Assembly (NCBI GenBank): GCA_944390115.1
Contig: CALXOW010000005.1
Coordinates: 28,843-92,842 of the forward strand
Reading direction: 5' to 3'
Length of the DNA: 64,000 nt
Origin: an uncultured Anaerobiospirillum sp.
Lineage (GTDB): Bacteria; Pseudomonadota; Gammaproteobacteria; Enterobacterales; Succinivibrionaceae
The notes below the pieces were generated by a model, which saw only the letters and a list, made by a program, of their open reading frames with translations, was not told the DNA's origin and did not search any database. How positions within the stretch are numbered: position 1 is the stretch's first letter; each line of letters starts with the position of its first letter. Both the position numbers and the translations under genes were made by a program. Shown piece by piece: positions 1 to 7,670 of the stretch.

Positions 1-2
1 AC

Positions 3-461
3 GGCTCCCACTACATCCCACGTCAGTGCTACTCCCAGGCCTTAGGTCTGCGTCCTCTGTCTTATGGCCTGCCGGGTCATAACACCTATGGTGGGCAGTG
101 CGCCGCTAAGTCTGCTCTGGATAAGGCCATGAGCATCCTGCGCGGTTCTCACTTAAGCGCGCCGACGGCCCTTGCCTCTAACCACGCCTTGCAGCTCTGC
201 CTAAATCCTGAGGCTATCACGCCTCTCTATGGCGCTTTCTTAGCCCAAAACCGGCTCTGTCCTTTAACTGAGCTTGCGCTTTCTGGCGCTGCGCATGAGG
301 CCTTTGCCCAGCATTCGCCCTTGGCTTCCTTACGTGCTTGTCTGGCCTACCACCATCACGATGCCTGGCTTACGCAGCTGTCCCGTGACCATCGGGTCGC
401 CAAAGCCTTGGCGGCCGCGCCGCAAGCCTTGACCGCCTACGGCACCCACCTATGCGCTTAA
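3..461 (+). CDS. hypothetical protein, C-terminal part (5' end outside window)
   Basis: The reading frame is open from base 3 and ends at the TAA at 459-461, so the start lies upstream of the window. An internal ATG at 129 is not preceded by a ribosome site and is unlikely to be the start. The visible 152 residues begin GSHYIPRQCYSQALGLRPL and end in an Ala/His-rich tail. I recognise no domain. It lies 28 bases before the first of four small basic-protein genes on the same strand, so it is probably part of the same cluster. Confidence 0.6.
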   Translation, partial: GSHYIPRQCYSQALGLRPLSYGLPGHNTYGGQCAAKSALDKAMSILRGSHLSAPTALASNHALQLCLNPEAITPLYGAFLAQNRLCPLTELALSGAAHEAFAQHSPLASLRACLAYHHHDAWLTQLSRDHRVAKALAAAPQALTAYGTHLCA

Positions 462-489
462 GTCTCCTTTCGTTTGGAGTTTGTTTCCT

Positions 490-714
490 ATGAAGACCAA
501 TCACCGCCATTCAAGCCGTAAGGCCCAAGAGTTACGTCGTGCCGCACGTAAGGAGCGCGCTGCGCTCAAGACCGAGGTCGCCCCGCAGGAGCAAGTTCAA
601 AGCTGCATTTACATGCAGGGCGGCACGGCAAACATCCGCCGCATCAGATCCTTTGCGCGCCGCCATCAAGCCATCACGCTCGACCAAGTGTCATCGCGCT
701 ATTGGTTGACCTAA
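490..714 (+). CDS. small basic N-terminal protein, copy 1 (74 aa)
   Basis: The protein is 74 aa and begins MKTNHRHSSRKAQELRRAAR; the first 30 residues are dominated by Arg, Lys and His. The ATG at 490 is chosen over an in-frame TTG at 481 because GGAG lies at 475-478 and because copy 2 starts with the same MKTNH after a nearly identical leader. No known domain is recognised. The arginine-rich helix-like start would suit binding of nucleic acid or another acidic partner, which is inference. It is the first complete gene of a rightward cluster ending with an AAA+ ATPase. Confidence 0.65.
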   Translation: MKTNHRHSSRKAQELRRAARKERAALKTEVAPQEQVQSCIYMQGGTANIRRIRSFARRHQAITLDQVSSRYWLT

Positions 715-774
715 CTGAGCTCACTCCCGCTCGTTCTCTTTCGTTTTCTTTTCGTTTGTTTGGAGCTTGTCTTT

Positions 775-1062
775 ATGAAGACCAATCACCACCAGCAAAA
801 CCGCAAGGCGCAGCAAGCGCGTCGCGCCGCCCGTAAGGCGCGCACTGCCCAGTTGCACCCCGTTAGCACCGCTGCCACAGAGCCCGTCTATTACATGGAG
901 CTCAGCTCACAAGTGCCTCAATACGGCAAGCAGCGCAAGCTCATGGGCCGATATCGTTGGACCTTTCACCCTGACAACCTCTCAGCCCGAGCTGCTATGA
1001 AGTATTTAAAGCTCCCGCACTTCCTTATGTCTCTTCTTTTAGGAGGGCGCCTCTATGAGTAA
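775..1062 (+). CDS. small basic N-terminal protein, copy 2 (95 aa)
   Basis: The 95-aa product begins MKTNHHQQNRKAQQARRAAR, matching copy 1 at the start (MKTNH, then RKAQ..RRAARK) and diverging after about residue 27. The ATG at 775 is preceded by GGAG at 762-765, in the same TTTCGTTT-rich leader seen before copy 1, so gene and leader look duplicated together. The stop overlaps the next start by 8 bases, which suggests translational coupling. Function unknown; the C-terminal half (YRWTFHPDNLSARAAMKYLK) is not recognised. Confidence 0.65.
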   Translation: MKTNHHQQNRKAQQARRAARKARTAQLHPVSTAATEPVYYMELSSQVPQYGKQRKLMGRYRWTFHPDNLSARAAMKYLKLPHFLMSLLLGGRLYE

Positions 1063-1585
1063 GCGTAAGCAGCGTCAGCTGCGTAGCCGCAGCAAGAAGT
1101 TTCAGCGCACAGCTGAGAGTCTGGGCCGTCTGGAGTCTCAGGGCTGCCCTGAGGGCGGTCCTGAATCGGATCTCCCGCTGTGTTTTGCCCTCAACCCGTG
1201 CTGGCCTGAGGTGCAGCTCTACTTAGAGCAGCTTAACCCCGGCTATCGCGCGCTCTTTGACACCAAGTCCTGCGAGCAATGTGAGGAGTTCCTGTCCTCC
1301 GATGACTTCTGGGCGCGGGTCAAAGATGGCGTCACGCCACAGGCTGCGGCTGATGCTGTGCTCAGTCATGAGTCGCGCTATGAGCGTCGGGGCGCTCAGG
1401 CTCCGTCCTACCTTGCGATCGTGCGTGCCGCTGAGTTTAACCGTCCGCCTGAGCCTATCGACTGCGCCTTAGAGGCACCGGGTTGGGGTGAGGACGCCGC
1501 CTTGGTCGAGCGCTTCTTGGCCGCGCATGAGGTCAAGGCCACGCATGAAGTCTCGGCCGCACGTGACTGTGGGGCCACGCATTAG
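1055..1585 (+). CDS. basic N-terminal protein, copy 3 (176 aa)
   Basis: The product begins MSKRKQRQLRSRSKKFQRTA, a basic run like copies 1, 2 and 4, followed by an acidic body of about 150 residues with a Cys pair (CEQCEEF near residues 73-79). The start ATG at 1055 has a strong AGGAGG at about 1040-1045. It overlaps the previous gene by 8 bases. The C-terminus carries a short repeat (VKATHEVSAARD). No family recognised. The ORF is in the same codon style as its neighbours. Confidence 0.65.
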   Translation: MSKRKQRQLRSRSKKFQRTAESLGRLESQGCPEGGPESDLPLCFALNPCWPEVQLYLEQLNPGYRALFDTKSCEQCEEFLSSDDFWARVKDGVTPQAAADAVLSHESRYERRGAQAPSYLAIVRAAEFNRPPEPIDCALEAPGWGEDAALVERFLAAHEVKATHEVSAARDCGATH

Positions 1586-1599
1586 TTCGTTTCTGTTCT

Positions 1600-1621
1600 G
1601 CCCAGCTGGGGCTGGGCCTTT
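1600..1621 (+). terminator. hairpin with T-run between copy 3 and copy 4
   Basis: GCCCAGC at 1600-1606 pairs with GCTGGGC at 1611-1617 around a TGGG loop and is followed by CTTTT. It lies 14 bases after the stop of copy 3 and 17 bases before the start of copy 4, so it may act as a partial terminator or attenuator inside the cluster. Confidence 0.5.
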
Positions 1622-1637
1622 TGGGAGATTGTTATTT

Positions 1638-2018
1638 ATGAAGAGCGCTAAGCAACGCAACTTACGCCAACAACGCAGCCGTAAGGCTAAGACTGAGCGC
1701 CGTGCCGCGCGCATCCGCCAGCAAGAGTCGGTCGGGACTAGCCCGTATCGCTGTAGCCCAGAAAAGCTCCAGGAGCACATTAAACAGGAGCTCCCTTTCA
1801 TCATGCTGCTCGTCAAATGCGTACCTAATTACGCCGACTACTTGGACCTGCTGAAAGAGTTCGGCCTGGAATCGGGCCTGGCGATCCTGACCAGCCCTAA
1901 GTTTGGGGATTTGCTCCAAAGCTCGTACTCGCGCTCCGAGGCGGCTCAGCTGACGCTGCTGTATCTGGATTTAAAGCTGAGAGCAGGGAACGGCTCCGGC
2001 TTTACCCCTGGTCGGTAA
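1638..2018 (+). CDS. basic N-terminal protein, copy 4 (126 aa)
   Basis: The product begins MKSAKQRNLRQQRSRKAKTE and continues with RRAARIRQQ, again echoing RKAxxxRRAARK of copies 1 and 2. The ATG at 1638 is preceded by GGGAG at 1623-1627; a longer open frame upstream (from 1488) overlaps copy 3 and has no ribosome site. Residues 45-126 look like a small helical domain (LQEHIKQELPFIMLLVK...) with no recognised family. The gene is separated from copy 3 by a hairpin. Function unknown. Confidence 0.65.
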   Translation: MKSAKQRNLRQQRSRKAKTERRAARIRQQESVGTSPYRCSPEKLQEHIKQELPFIMLLVKCVPNYADYLDLLKEFGLESGLAILTSPKFGDLLQSSYSRSEAAQLTLLYLDLKLRAGNGSGFTPGR

Positions 2019-2117
2019 CGTCGTCCCGCTGGCTTCTGGCTCTACTTCTTTGTGTGAGCTCAGCGAACTTAGCTTTGCCAGTACTGGTATTACTAACTAA
2101 CTCGAGGTTTTATTTTT

Positions 2118-2579
2118 ATGACTAACCCAGCCTTTCATGCCCGTCCTCATGGCGCTTGCGCCCCTGGCTTTAAGTGCAAGCACTTAGGTGCGGTACGCGC
2201 CGTCAAGAACTTCATCAAGTTCAGTCACAGCAAGAGCGGCATCGACTCGGTGGGCCGTGACCAATTGTGGCTGCACTACTTCGATGGCTTCGCGGCCTTT
2301 ATGGTGGTGGCCGGCATTACCACCGTCGAGCGGGAGCGTCTGGCGCAAATGTGCCCAGCGCTGCGTCCTGGTCCTGCCATGGACCCCATCGCGTGCGCCA
2401 CTGATACCGCTCATTGCGGTACCGGTACGGTGGTAGGTGAGCTCAAGCCGCAAGCCCAGGGCATTCTGTCTTCTTCCAGCGACCTGACCGCCGAACCCCA
2501 GCCTGACGCCTTGATTTCCTATTGCGAGCAGCTGTTACGCTCAGCGGTCCGTTTCAACCCTGCTTTTTCCCAGAACTAA
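2118..2579 (+). CDS. hypothetical protein (153 aa) in the AAA+ cluster
   Basis: A 153-aa protein starting MTNPAFHARPHGACAPGFKC. A GAGG at 2103-2106 precedes the ATG by 11 bases, the same loose spacing as copies 1 and 4. There are Cys/His residues near the N-terminus (residues 14 and 20 Cys) and a Ser-rich stretch near 115-120. No known family is recognised. It sits directly before the 583-aa repeat protein, 14 bases apart, on the same strand, so the genes probably form one transcript. Confidence 0.6.
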   Translation: MTNPAFHARPHGACAPGFKCKHLGAVRAVKNFIKFSHSKSGIDSVGRDQLWLHYFDGFAAFMVVAGITTVERERLAQMCPALRPGPAMDPIACATDTAHCGTGTVVGELKPQAQGILSSSSDLTAEPQPDALISYCEQLLRSAVRFNPAFSQN

Positions 2580-2593
2580 GAGAGGTTCTTATT

Positions 2594-4345
2594 ATGACTA
2601 CCTGCATCATGCCATCCCTGCCCGGCACTGCGGCCGCACCAGTGGCCATGGGCGTGCCAACTGCGCTCCCGCCGCTGGCCGCTAAGCCGCGCCCTCAAAC
2701 TTTCTGCGCTCTGCCGCAGAGAGTAGAGGCTTACACCAGTGCACGCATCACCTACGAGTCCCCGGCCTTCACGCTGAGCGCCCTGGGCGACGTTGCATCG
2801 TGGGGTGAGGCCATGCGCGCTCATCCTACTGAGCGCATAGCCGTGCACAGTGCTGCGTCCATCACTGCTCAGGACGCTGCAACTTCCAGCGCTCAGGGGG
2901 CTGCGAGCTCATGGACCCAGCGTGCGGCGTTCACCGGTGCTCAGGCCACTGCAACTATCAGCGCTCAGCCCGCTGCGGGCGTGTTAGCTCCGAGTGCTAT
3001 GGCAAGTAGCACTCAGGCTGATGACTCCGTTGGTGCTCAGCGCGTTGCGCTCAGTAGCGCCTTGGTCGCTGAAGGCGCACACACTCAGGGGAATGCGGTA
3101 CCGGCCCCTGAGACAGCTGGCGCTCACCGTGCTGGGGTGACCCGCACTCAGGGCGCTTGGACTCAGCAAGCGGCCGCGACTGGCGCTCAGTCAGTTGATA
3201 ACACCAGTGCTATGTGCTTTCGTAATGTGCTCTGGGGGCAAAACTTAGTGGCGTACCAGAGCACGGGGATGATTCCTCCGGCCTCTGAGGTCGCGCCTGA
3301 ATCTGAGGCGCTGGCGCTGCCGCCGACCTTACTTAAGGCCATCGCCCAGGAAATGGCCGCTAAGAAACTCGCCTTTAACGCCGAGGCGGCGCACGGCACT
3401 TTTGGTGCGCGCGTACTGGGGGCGACCTTGCCTGATGCGCTGCTTAGCGGCACCGCTGAGGCGGTCGATGGTCCGACCCTGGCGCTGTGGGCACGCGACT
3501 TGGCGGGAGCGGGCGCTCCTTATCTGCCTGCCGATGCCTCGGCGGCCTTGGTTGTCAACGAAACGCGCCGCGATTTGCGCCGTGTTTCGGCGCAGGACAG
3601 CTTGACTGCCAGTCGGTCAGGCTGGACGCCGCTTGATGACGCGGCCTTGCTGGCACCATTGGACCCGGTCGAGCCGGTGCCTTTAATTGAGCTGGGGCAG
3701 GCTGGAGTGCGCTGGGATGATTCCCCGCTGACCGAGCCGCTGCCACGCTCGTGGCGCCTCATGTCCTTATTGCAGGCGGCGCCGGACCTCGATCCTGATA
3801 TGGAGCGCAAGCTCCAAGCAGCCCTGGAGGCGCAAGTGGCCTACGCCGAGCTCTGCCACGATTGGCGCAGCTACGACGGCTTAGGTGAGTCCGGCTTTGG
3901 GGACAGTGGTTTAGGGCCGTGGGCCTGGGATGACGATCTCCTGCCCGATCCCCCGTTCTTAAGCCAAGCCGATCTCGACTGGATCGCCGACGGTTGGAAT
4001 GACTCCAGCGCGCCGCTTGCCGCCGCCACCATTCCAGTTCAGCTGCCCTTAAAGGAGCAGGTGCGCCGCCGTCAGGAGCGTGAGCAAGAGGAGGAGCGCC
4101 GTCAGAGCAAAGAGTACTGCTCCAGCGAGCTACTCCCAGTAGGCGTGCTGCCGAACTCTATTGAGGCGGGCTTATCTGAAGCGCGCTCAGCCAGAATGGC
4201 ATGTGCCACGGGATCCGAGTTGCGTCCAGTCAGCGTGTCATCCGAGTTGCGTCCAGCTGACGTGGCTTCTGAACTGCGCGGCCCCGGTGCTTTGTGGTCT
4301 TGCGCCGAGCCGCACTGCTCGTTATTAGGAGGTTGCTATGACTAA
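2594..4345 (+). CDS. large hypothetical protein with Ala/Gln repeats (583 aa)
   Basis: The ATG at 2594 follows AAGAGAGG at 2579-2586; the open frame extends to 2522 but that part overlaps the upstream gene. The protein has three visible parts. Residues about 80-200 are low-complexity Ala/Ser/Thr/Gln repeats in which SAQ, GAQ or TQ recurs about every eight residues. Residues about 215-480 are of mixed composition with no recognised domain. Then comes a highly charged helix (EQVRRRQEREQEEERRQ) and three SELRP-type repeats near the C-terminus. The stop overlaps the AAA+ ATPase start by 8 bases, the arrangement expected for a co-translated partner of the ATPase. Function unknown; a substrate or adaptor of the ATPase is only an inference. 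Confidence 0.65.
   Translation: MTTCIMPSLPGTAAAPVAMGVPTALPPLAAKPRPQTFCALPQRVEAYTSARITYESPAFTLSALGDVASWGEAMRAHPTERIAVHSAASITAQDAATSSAQGAASSWTQRAAFTGAQATATISAQPAAGVLAPSAMASSTQADDSVGAQRVALSSALVAEGAHTQGNAVPAPETAGAHRAGVTRTQGAWTQQAAATGAQSVDNTSAMCFRNVLWGQNLVAYQSTGMIPPASEVAPESEALALPPTLLKAIAQEMAAKKLAFNAEAAHGTFGARVLGATLPDALLSGTAEAVDGPTLALWARDLAGAGAPYLPADASAALVVNETRRDLRRVSAQDSLTASRSGWTPLDDAALLAPLDPVEPVPLIELGQAGVRWDDSPLTEPLPRSWRLMSLLQAAPDLDPDMERKLQAALEAQVAYAELCHDWRSYDGLGESGFGDSGLGPWAWDDDLLPDPPFLSQADLDWIADGWNDSSAPLAAATIPVQLPLKEQVRRRQEREQEEERRQSKEYCSSELLPVGVLPNSIEAGLSEARSARMACATGSELRPVSVSSELRPADVASELRGPGALWSCAEPHCSLLGGCYD
2841..3195 (+). repeat. degenerate ~24-bp coding repeat (SAQ/GAQ units)
   Basis: Within the 583-aa gene, units of the kind GCTGCAACTTCCAGCGCTCAG recur about every 24 bases and encode Ala-rich octapeptides ending in Ala-Gln or Thr-Gln. 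A second set, TCCGAGTTGCGTCCAG, occurs three times at about 4215-4280. Units are multiples of three, so copy-number change would keep the frame. Confidence 0.55.
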
Positions 4346-6809
4346 GCTAATGGCCCTCATCACGACCGCAGGCCGTGCGGCCTGGTCGTTCCCGCTGCAT
4401 CCGTTTAAGGCCGCGCCGGTCGGCTTTGCCTTAGGGCATGAACCGGAGTGGGCTTCAGCGGCGGCGTTTAGTGCCCTTACGCTGCATACTGAGCCTATTG
4501 ATAGTGTCTGGAGTCAGTACTTCATGGATCCATGGGGTTACGGTGAAATCACTATGATTGCACCGCAGCTGGCACGTGATTTAGGTGCGTTAGTAGTGTC
4601 GCCGGTATGTGCGCAGTTTGCCCCGGTGGAGTCGGCGTCGGTGGTTGCCTCTGGGGTGGCGCTCCAGCCGTGTTCGGTGCTGCCCTCGGTTACGCGGGTC
4701 ACGCTCGCGCCCTTAGGCTCAAGCTTGCCGTCCTTGGTCACGAGCCGCGTCTACTCGGCGGTGCTCCATGGGGCGCCGGTGGATGCTGGCTTTGAGCCGC
4801 CCCAAGCGCATTATGGGGCGCAGCTCTTGCCCGAGCGCACCGGCCATCTCAAGCATGGCTCCATGTACTGGGCGCGTCTTGCCAGCGATGAGGTGCGCAC
4901 CCAGCTGCGCTCCAGCGATGAGGTGCGCATGGTCGATGCCTTCCCGTGCCCGAGCGTGCCCGATGATATGACCTTGTGTCCACCCGGTTGCGTGCCGGGC
5001 AACGCTGAGGCCTGGGCGACGGAGCATTCGGTAGGGGCGGCCAAGCTGCATTTGGCCTTGAACACCACCACGGTGCGCACCGGGGCGGCGCTGACCATCG
5101 CCTTAGAGGAGGAAGTGTGCTCCTACTTAGATGGGCTGGAGCCTTATGGCATGGTCAGCTACGTCGCAGCTCCCGACAGTACGGCGATGCGCGTGGTCTT
5201 GCGCTCGGAGTTCAATCGTGCCGCCTTGCAGGCGCACGTGCCCGCTCCGCTTATCAGCATCAAGGCCCAAAGTGCGCTGGAGCTGCGCTCAGTGGAGCTC
5301 GATGCGCTCTTTGCTGACTCCTTGGTGTCCGGGGGCACGCTGGGCTTGGGCGCGGTGGAGCTTGCGGTAGTTGATCCGGCGGTCGCATCGATGGTGCCGC
5401 CATCTAACCCCAACTACATCTTTGCCCGGAGCGCGCTCTATGAGCTGCTGCTCTATTTGACTGAGCCCAGCCATGACGCGCTGTTCTTATCCGGGCCCAC
5501 CGGCTGCGGCAAAACCTCAGCCGTGTTTGAGGTGGCAGCGCGCCTCAACTGGCCGTTAGAGTCGGTTACCTTATCGCAAAAAAGTGAGGTCAGCGACTTG
5601 ATCGGCGCTCATATCTTAGAGCACGGTCAGCTGCGCTTTAGCTACGGGCCGCTCGCGCGTGCCATGCTCTATGGCGAGATCTTGCTTCTAAACGAGATCG
5701 ACTTGATGAGCCCAGGGGAGCTTGCGGCCCTCAACGATGTCTTGGAGGGACGCGCCTTGACCATCAGTGCCAATAATGGCGAGGTGATCAAGCCCCATCC
5801 TTTCTTTCGTGTCGTGGCGACCGCCAACTCCAAGGGCCAGGGCGATGAGTCGGGCTCCTATCATGGCGTCAAGCTGCAAAACCAGGCCTTCCTCGATCGC
5901 TGGCGCTTTTGCGAGGTGGGCTACCCTAGCGCTGCCCAAGAGCGCTTGATGTTAGAGCGCGCTTGTCCCAAGCTCAATCCGGACTTTCGTGACGGCATTT
6001 TGCGCTTTGCCACCGAAGTGCGTTTAGGCCATAACAGCGGCCTAGACAATCGCGCCTTATTGCAGCGCTTGGAGCAAGCTGAGGTGCGTTTACTCGCCGC
6101 CACCATGCAGGACTTAAAGGAACACGCTCAGGCCTTAAAGGACTTGTTGGCGCAAAACGCCAACTTGCCTGAGGCCTCGGTGGCCGCTGCGCAAGCAGAG
6201 CTGAACAGTGCTCAGTTAAGTCCGTTCTTTGATGAGCTCTTAGCCCACCAAAGCTTGCTCACCCAGTACGACGGCGCGCGCGACACGGTTGAGGCCAATA
6301 CTGCCGCCAACGAGCTCTTTGCTCACTGCGAGGAGCAGATGCCCGGCTTTGAGCAGCTCCATGAAAATAGCTGCACTCAGCTCGAGCGCGCGCAAGCGGT
6401 CGCTAAGGTGGAAGCTGAAACTGCCTCAAGTGAGGGCGCTCCGGTGTCAGGCCTGTCCGCGCCTTTTTCCAGTCGCTCGCTCTTGCGCATCGCCACGCTC
6501 TATTACGGCCATCCTGAGCTTTCGGTGCAGGAGGCGATTTCGCTGGGCTTTGCCTCGCGTCTGCCGCCTGCCGAGTACGAGTACCTGTTGCGCCTGAGCT
6601 ACGACATCTTTGGCTACGGCAGTAACTTCAACGCCTTACCGCACCAGGTGGACGATGAAGCCAAGTACCAGCAGGAGAAGGAGCGCCTGCTCAAGTACAA
6701 CTTGACTCAGGTGCAGTCGCACTTAGCGCGCTTGCAAAAGTGCCAAGCCGACTTGCTCGCGGCCAAGCCTAAGGTCAAGGCCAAGGGGAGGCGTAAGGCC
6801 TCGGCCTAG
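4338..6809 (+). CDS. CbbQ/MoxR-type AAA+ ATPase (823 aa)
   Basis: The ATPase core lies at about residues 355-560. Walker A is GPTGCGKT at 386-393. The Walker B segment is ILLLNEID at about 448-455, with Asn where Asp is commonest. Sensor 1 is VVATAN. A DRWRF segment near 520 is followed by a CbbQ-like C-terminal helical part. This order matches the AAA_5 family (NorQ, CbbQ, GvpN, CobS, MoxR), whose members remodel partner proteins and usually work with a von Willebrand A protein. The first 350 residues match nothing I know, and residues 590-700 look coiled-coil-like. AGGAGG at 4327-4332 precedes the ATG. No VWA partner is visible; it could be upstream of the window. Confidence 0.8.
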   Translation: MTKLMALITTAGRAAWSFPLHPFKAAPVGFALGHEPEWASAAAFSALTLHTEPIDSVWSQYFMDPWGYGEITMIAPQLARDLGALVVSPVCAQFAPVESASVVASGVALQPCSVLPSVTRVTLAPLGSSLPSLVTSRVYSAVLHGAPVDAGFEPPQAHYGAQLLPERTGHLKHGSMYWARLASDEVRTQLRSSDEVRMVDAFPCPSVPDDMTLCPPGCVPGNAEAWATEHSVGAAKLHLALNTTTVRTGAALTIALEEEVCSYLDGLEPYGMVSYVAAPDSTAMRVVLRSEFNRAALQAHVPAPLISIKAQSALELRSVELDALFADSLVSGGTLGLGAVELAVVDPAVASMVPPSNPNYIFARSALYELLLYLTEPSHDALFLSGPTGCGKTSAVFEVAARLNWPLESVTLSQKSEVSDLIGAHILEHGQLRFSYGPLARAMLYGEILLLNEIDLMSPGELAALNDVLEGRALTISANNGEVIKPHPFFRVVATANSKGQGDESGSYHGVKLQNQAFLDRWRFCEVGYPSAAQERLMLERACPKLNPDFRDGILRFATEVRLGHNSGLDNRALLQRLEQAEVRLLAATMQDLKEHAQALKDLLAQNANLPEASVAAAQAELNSAQLSPFFDELLAHQSLLTQYDGARDTVEANTAANELFAHCEEQMPGFEQLHENSCTQLERAQAVAKVEAETASSEGAPVSGLSAPFSSRSLLRIATLYYGHPELSVQEAISLGFASRLPPAEYEYLLRLSYDIFGYGSNFNALPHQVDDEAKYQQEKERLLKYNLTQVQSHLARLQKCQADLLAAKPKVKAKGRRKASA

Positions 6810-6913
6810 CCCACTGCGCTGGGCCCAGCACTGGGTCAGGCGCTTGGGTTGGGCCTGACCATGGTTGGGCCTGACACTTGGGCTCTGCCTTGGTTGGGCG
6901 CTTGGCGCCCACG

Positions 6914-6942
6914 AAAAAAAGCCAGCGGATGCTGGCTTTTTT
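6914..6942. terminator. bidirectional terminator between AAA+ cluster and flgM
   Basis: AGCCAGC at 6920-6926 pairs with GCTGGCT at 6931-6937 around GGAT, with an A-run before and a T-run after. It can stop the rightward cluster and the leftward flgM transcript. Confidence 0.85.
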
Positions 6943-7000
6943 ATGAAGTCTGTCCAAGGTGAGTGCAGGCTCGGGTGCTGCCTTAGGGCAGCGGCCTGCG

Positions 7001-7333
7001 CTAATCGAGGAGGAAGCTTAGATCTTGCGATGCCGCTAACATCTTGGCGGCGGTGCGCTGGTCGTTAAACTCGAAAGTGCCGGTGGCTAATTGATGGCGA
7101 ATGGCCGCGACCTTGGCGTAGTCGATGCCATCAGATTGCAGCGCGAGATCGGTGGCGCGAGCTACAGTCTTGGCGCCTTCGGTGAAGCGGACGTCATCAG
7201 GCTCTTGGGTCTTGGCGGCGCTGCCTGCACTGTAGGCTGCGACCTTGGACTGGGCCTTAGTTGCACTGCGGGTTTGAGCCACACTCTCGGGCATGGCCGT
7301 AATCGCTCTTTCACGTACGAAATCGATTGCCAT
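7001..7333 (-). CDS. flgM: anti-sigma-28 factor FlgM
   Basis: FlgM holds the flagellar sigma factor FliA inactive until the hook-basal body is complete and is then exported. The 110-aa protein has the family layout: a disordered N-terminal half and a C-terminal sigma-binding part (DDVRFTEGAKTVARATDLAL, then VAAIRHQLATGTFEFND). The ATG at 7333 is preceded by AGAGGGAA on the minus strand; the longer open frame to 7432 has no ribosome site. It lies downstream of flgA on the same strand, as in Vibrio and Pseudomonas, but the usual next gene, flgN, is missing; the AAA+ cluster comes instead. Confidence 0.85.
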   Translation of the reverse strand: MAIDFVRERAITAMPESVAQTRSATKAQSKVAAYSAGSAAKTQEPDDVRFTEGAKTVARATDLALQSDGIDYAKVAAIRHQLATGTFEFNDQRTAAKMLAASQDLSFLLD

Positions 7334-7600
7334 GTTAAATTCCCTCTTGAACAGAAAATCTTGGGCCAAAATCTTGCAACGCATACCTATTTGCCCTCGG
7401 TGCTTAATGACCCTTGAAGCGCCTGAGAGCATTGCCCAGAAAAATGGGCTTTGCTTTACCGTTAGTAACGGATTGCGCGCGCTTTTCTAAAGGGCTGACC
7501 GACAAAAATCTTAAAATTTGTGGGGTCGGGCGCGCTGTTGTCACTATTTGGGAGCTCCCAGCTTTCTTTTGGGGCATATCCCCAGATTGCTGCCATAGCC

Positions 7601-7621
7601 GGGCCCAAATAATTTGGGCCC
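7601..7621 (-). terminator. hairpin between flgA and flgM
   Basis: GGGCCCAAA at 7601-7609 and TTTGGGCCC at 7613-7621 form a nine-pair stem. There is no clear T-run, so it may be a stabilising or attenuating hairpin in the 337-base flgA-flgM gap rather than a full terminator. I see no confident sigma28 promoter for flgM in that gap. Confidence 0.4.
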
Positions 7622-7670
7622 CAATGGCGGGGCCCAGTTCGGTGTAGTTCGTTTTAGAAGGTCACTTGCT

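Noticed and set aside
7334-7670. Sigma28 promoter for flgM
   Set aside because: No TAAA-N15-GCCGATAA-like pair on the minus strand.
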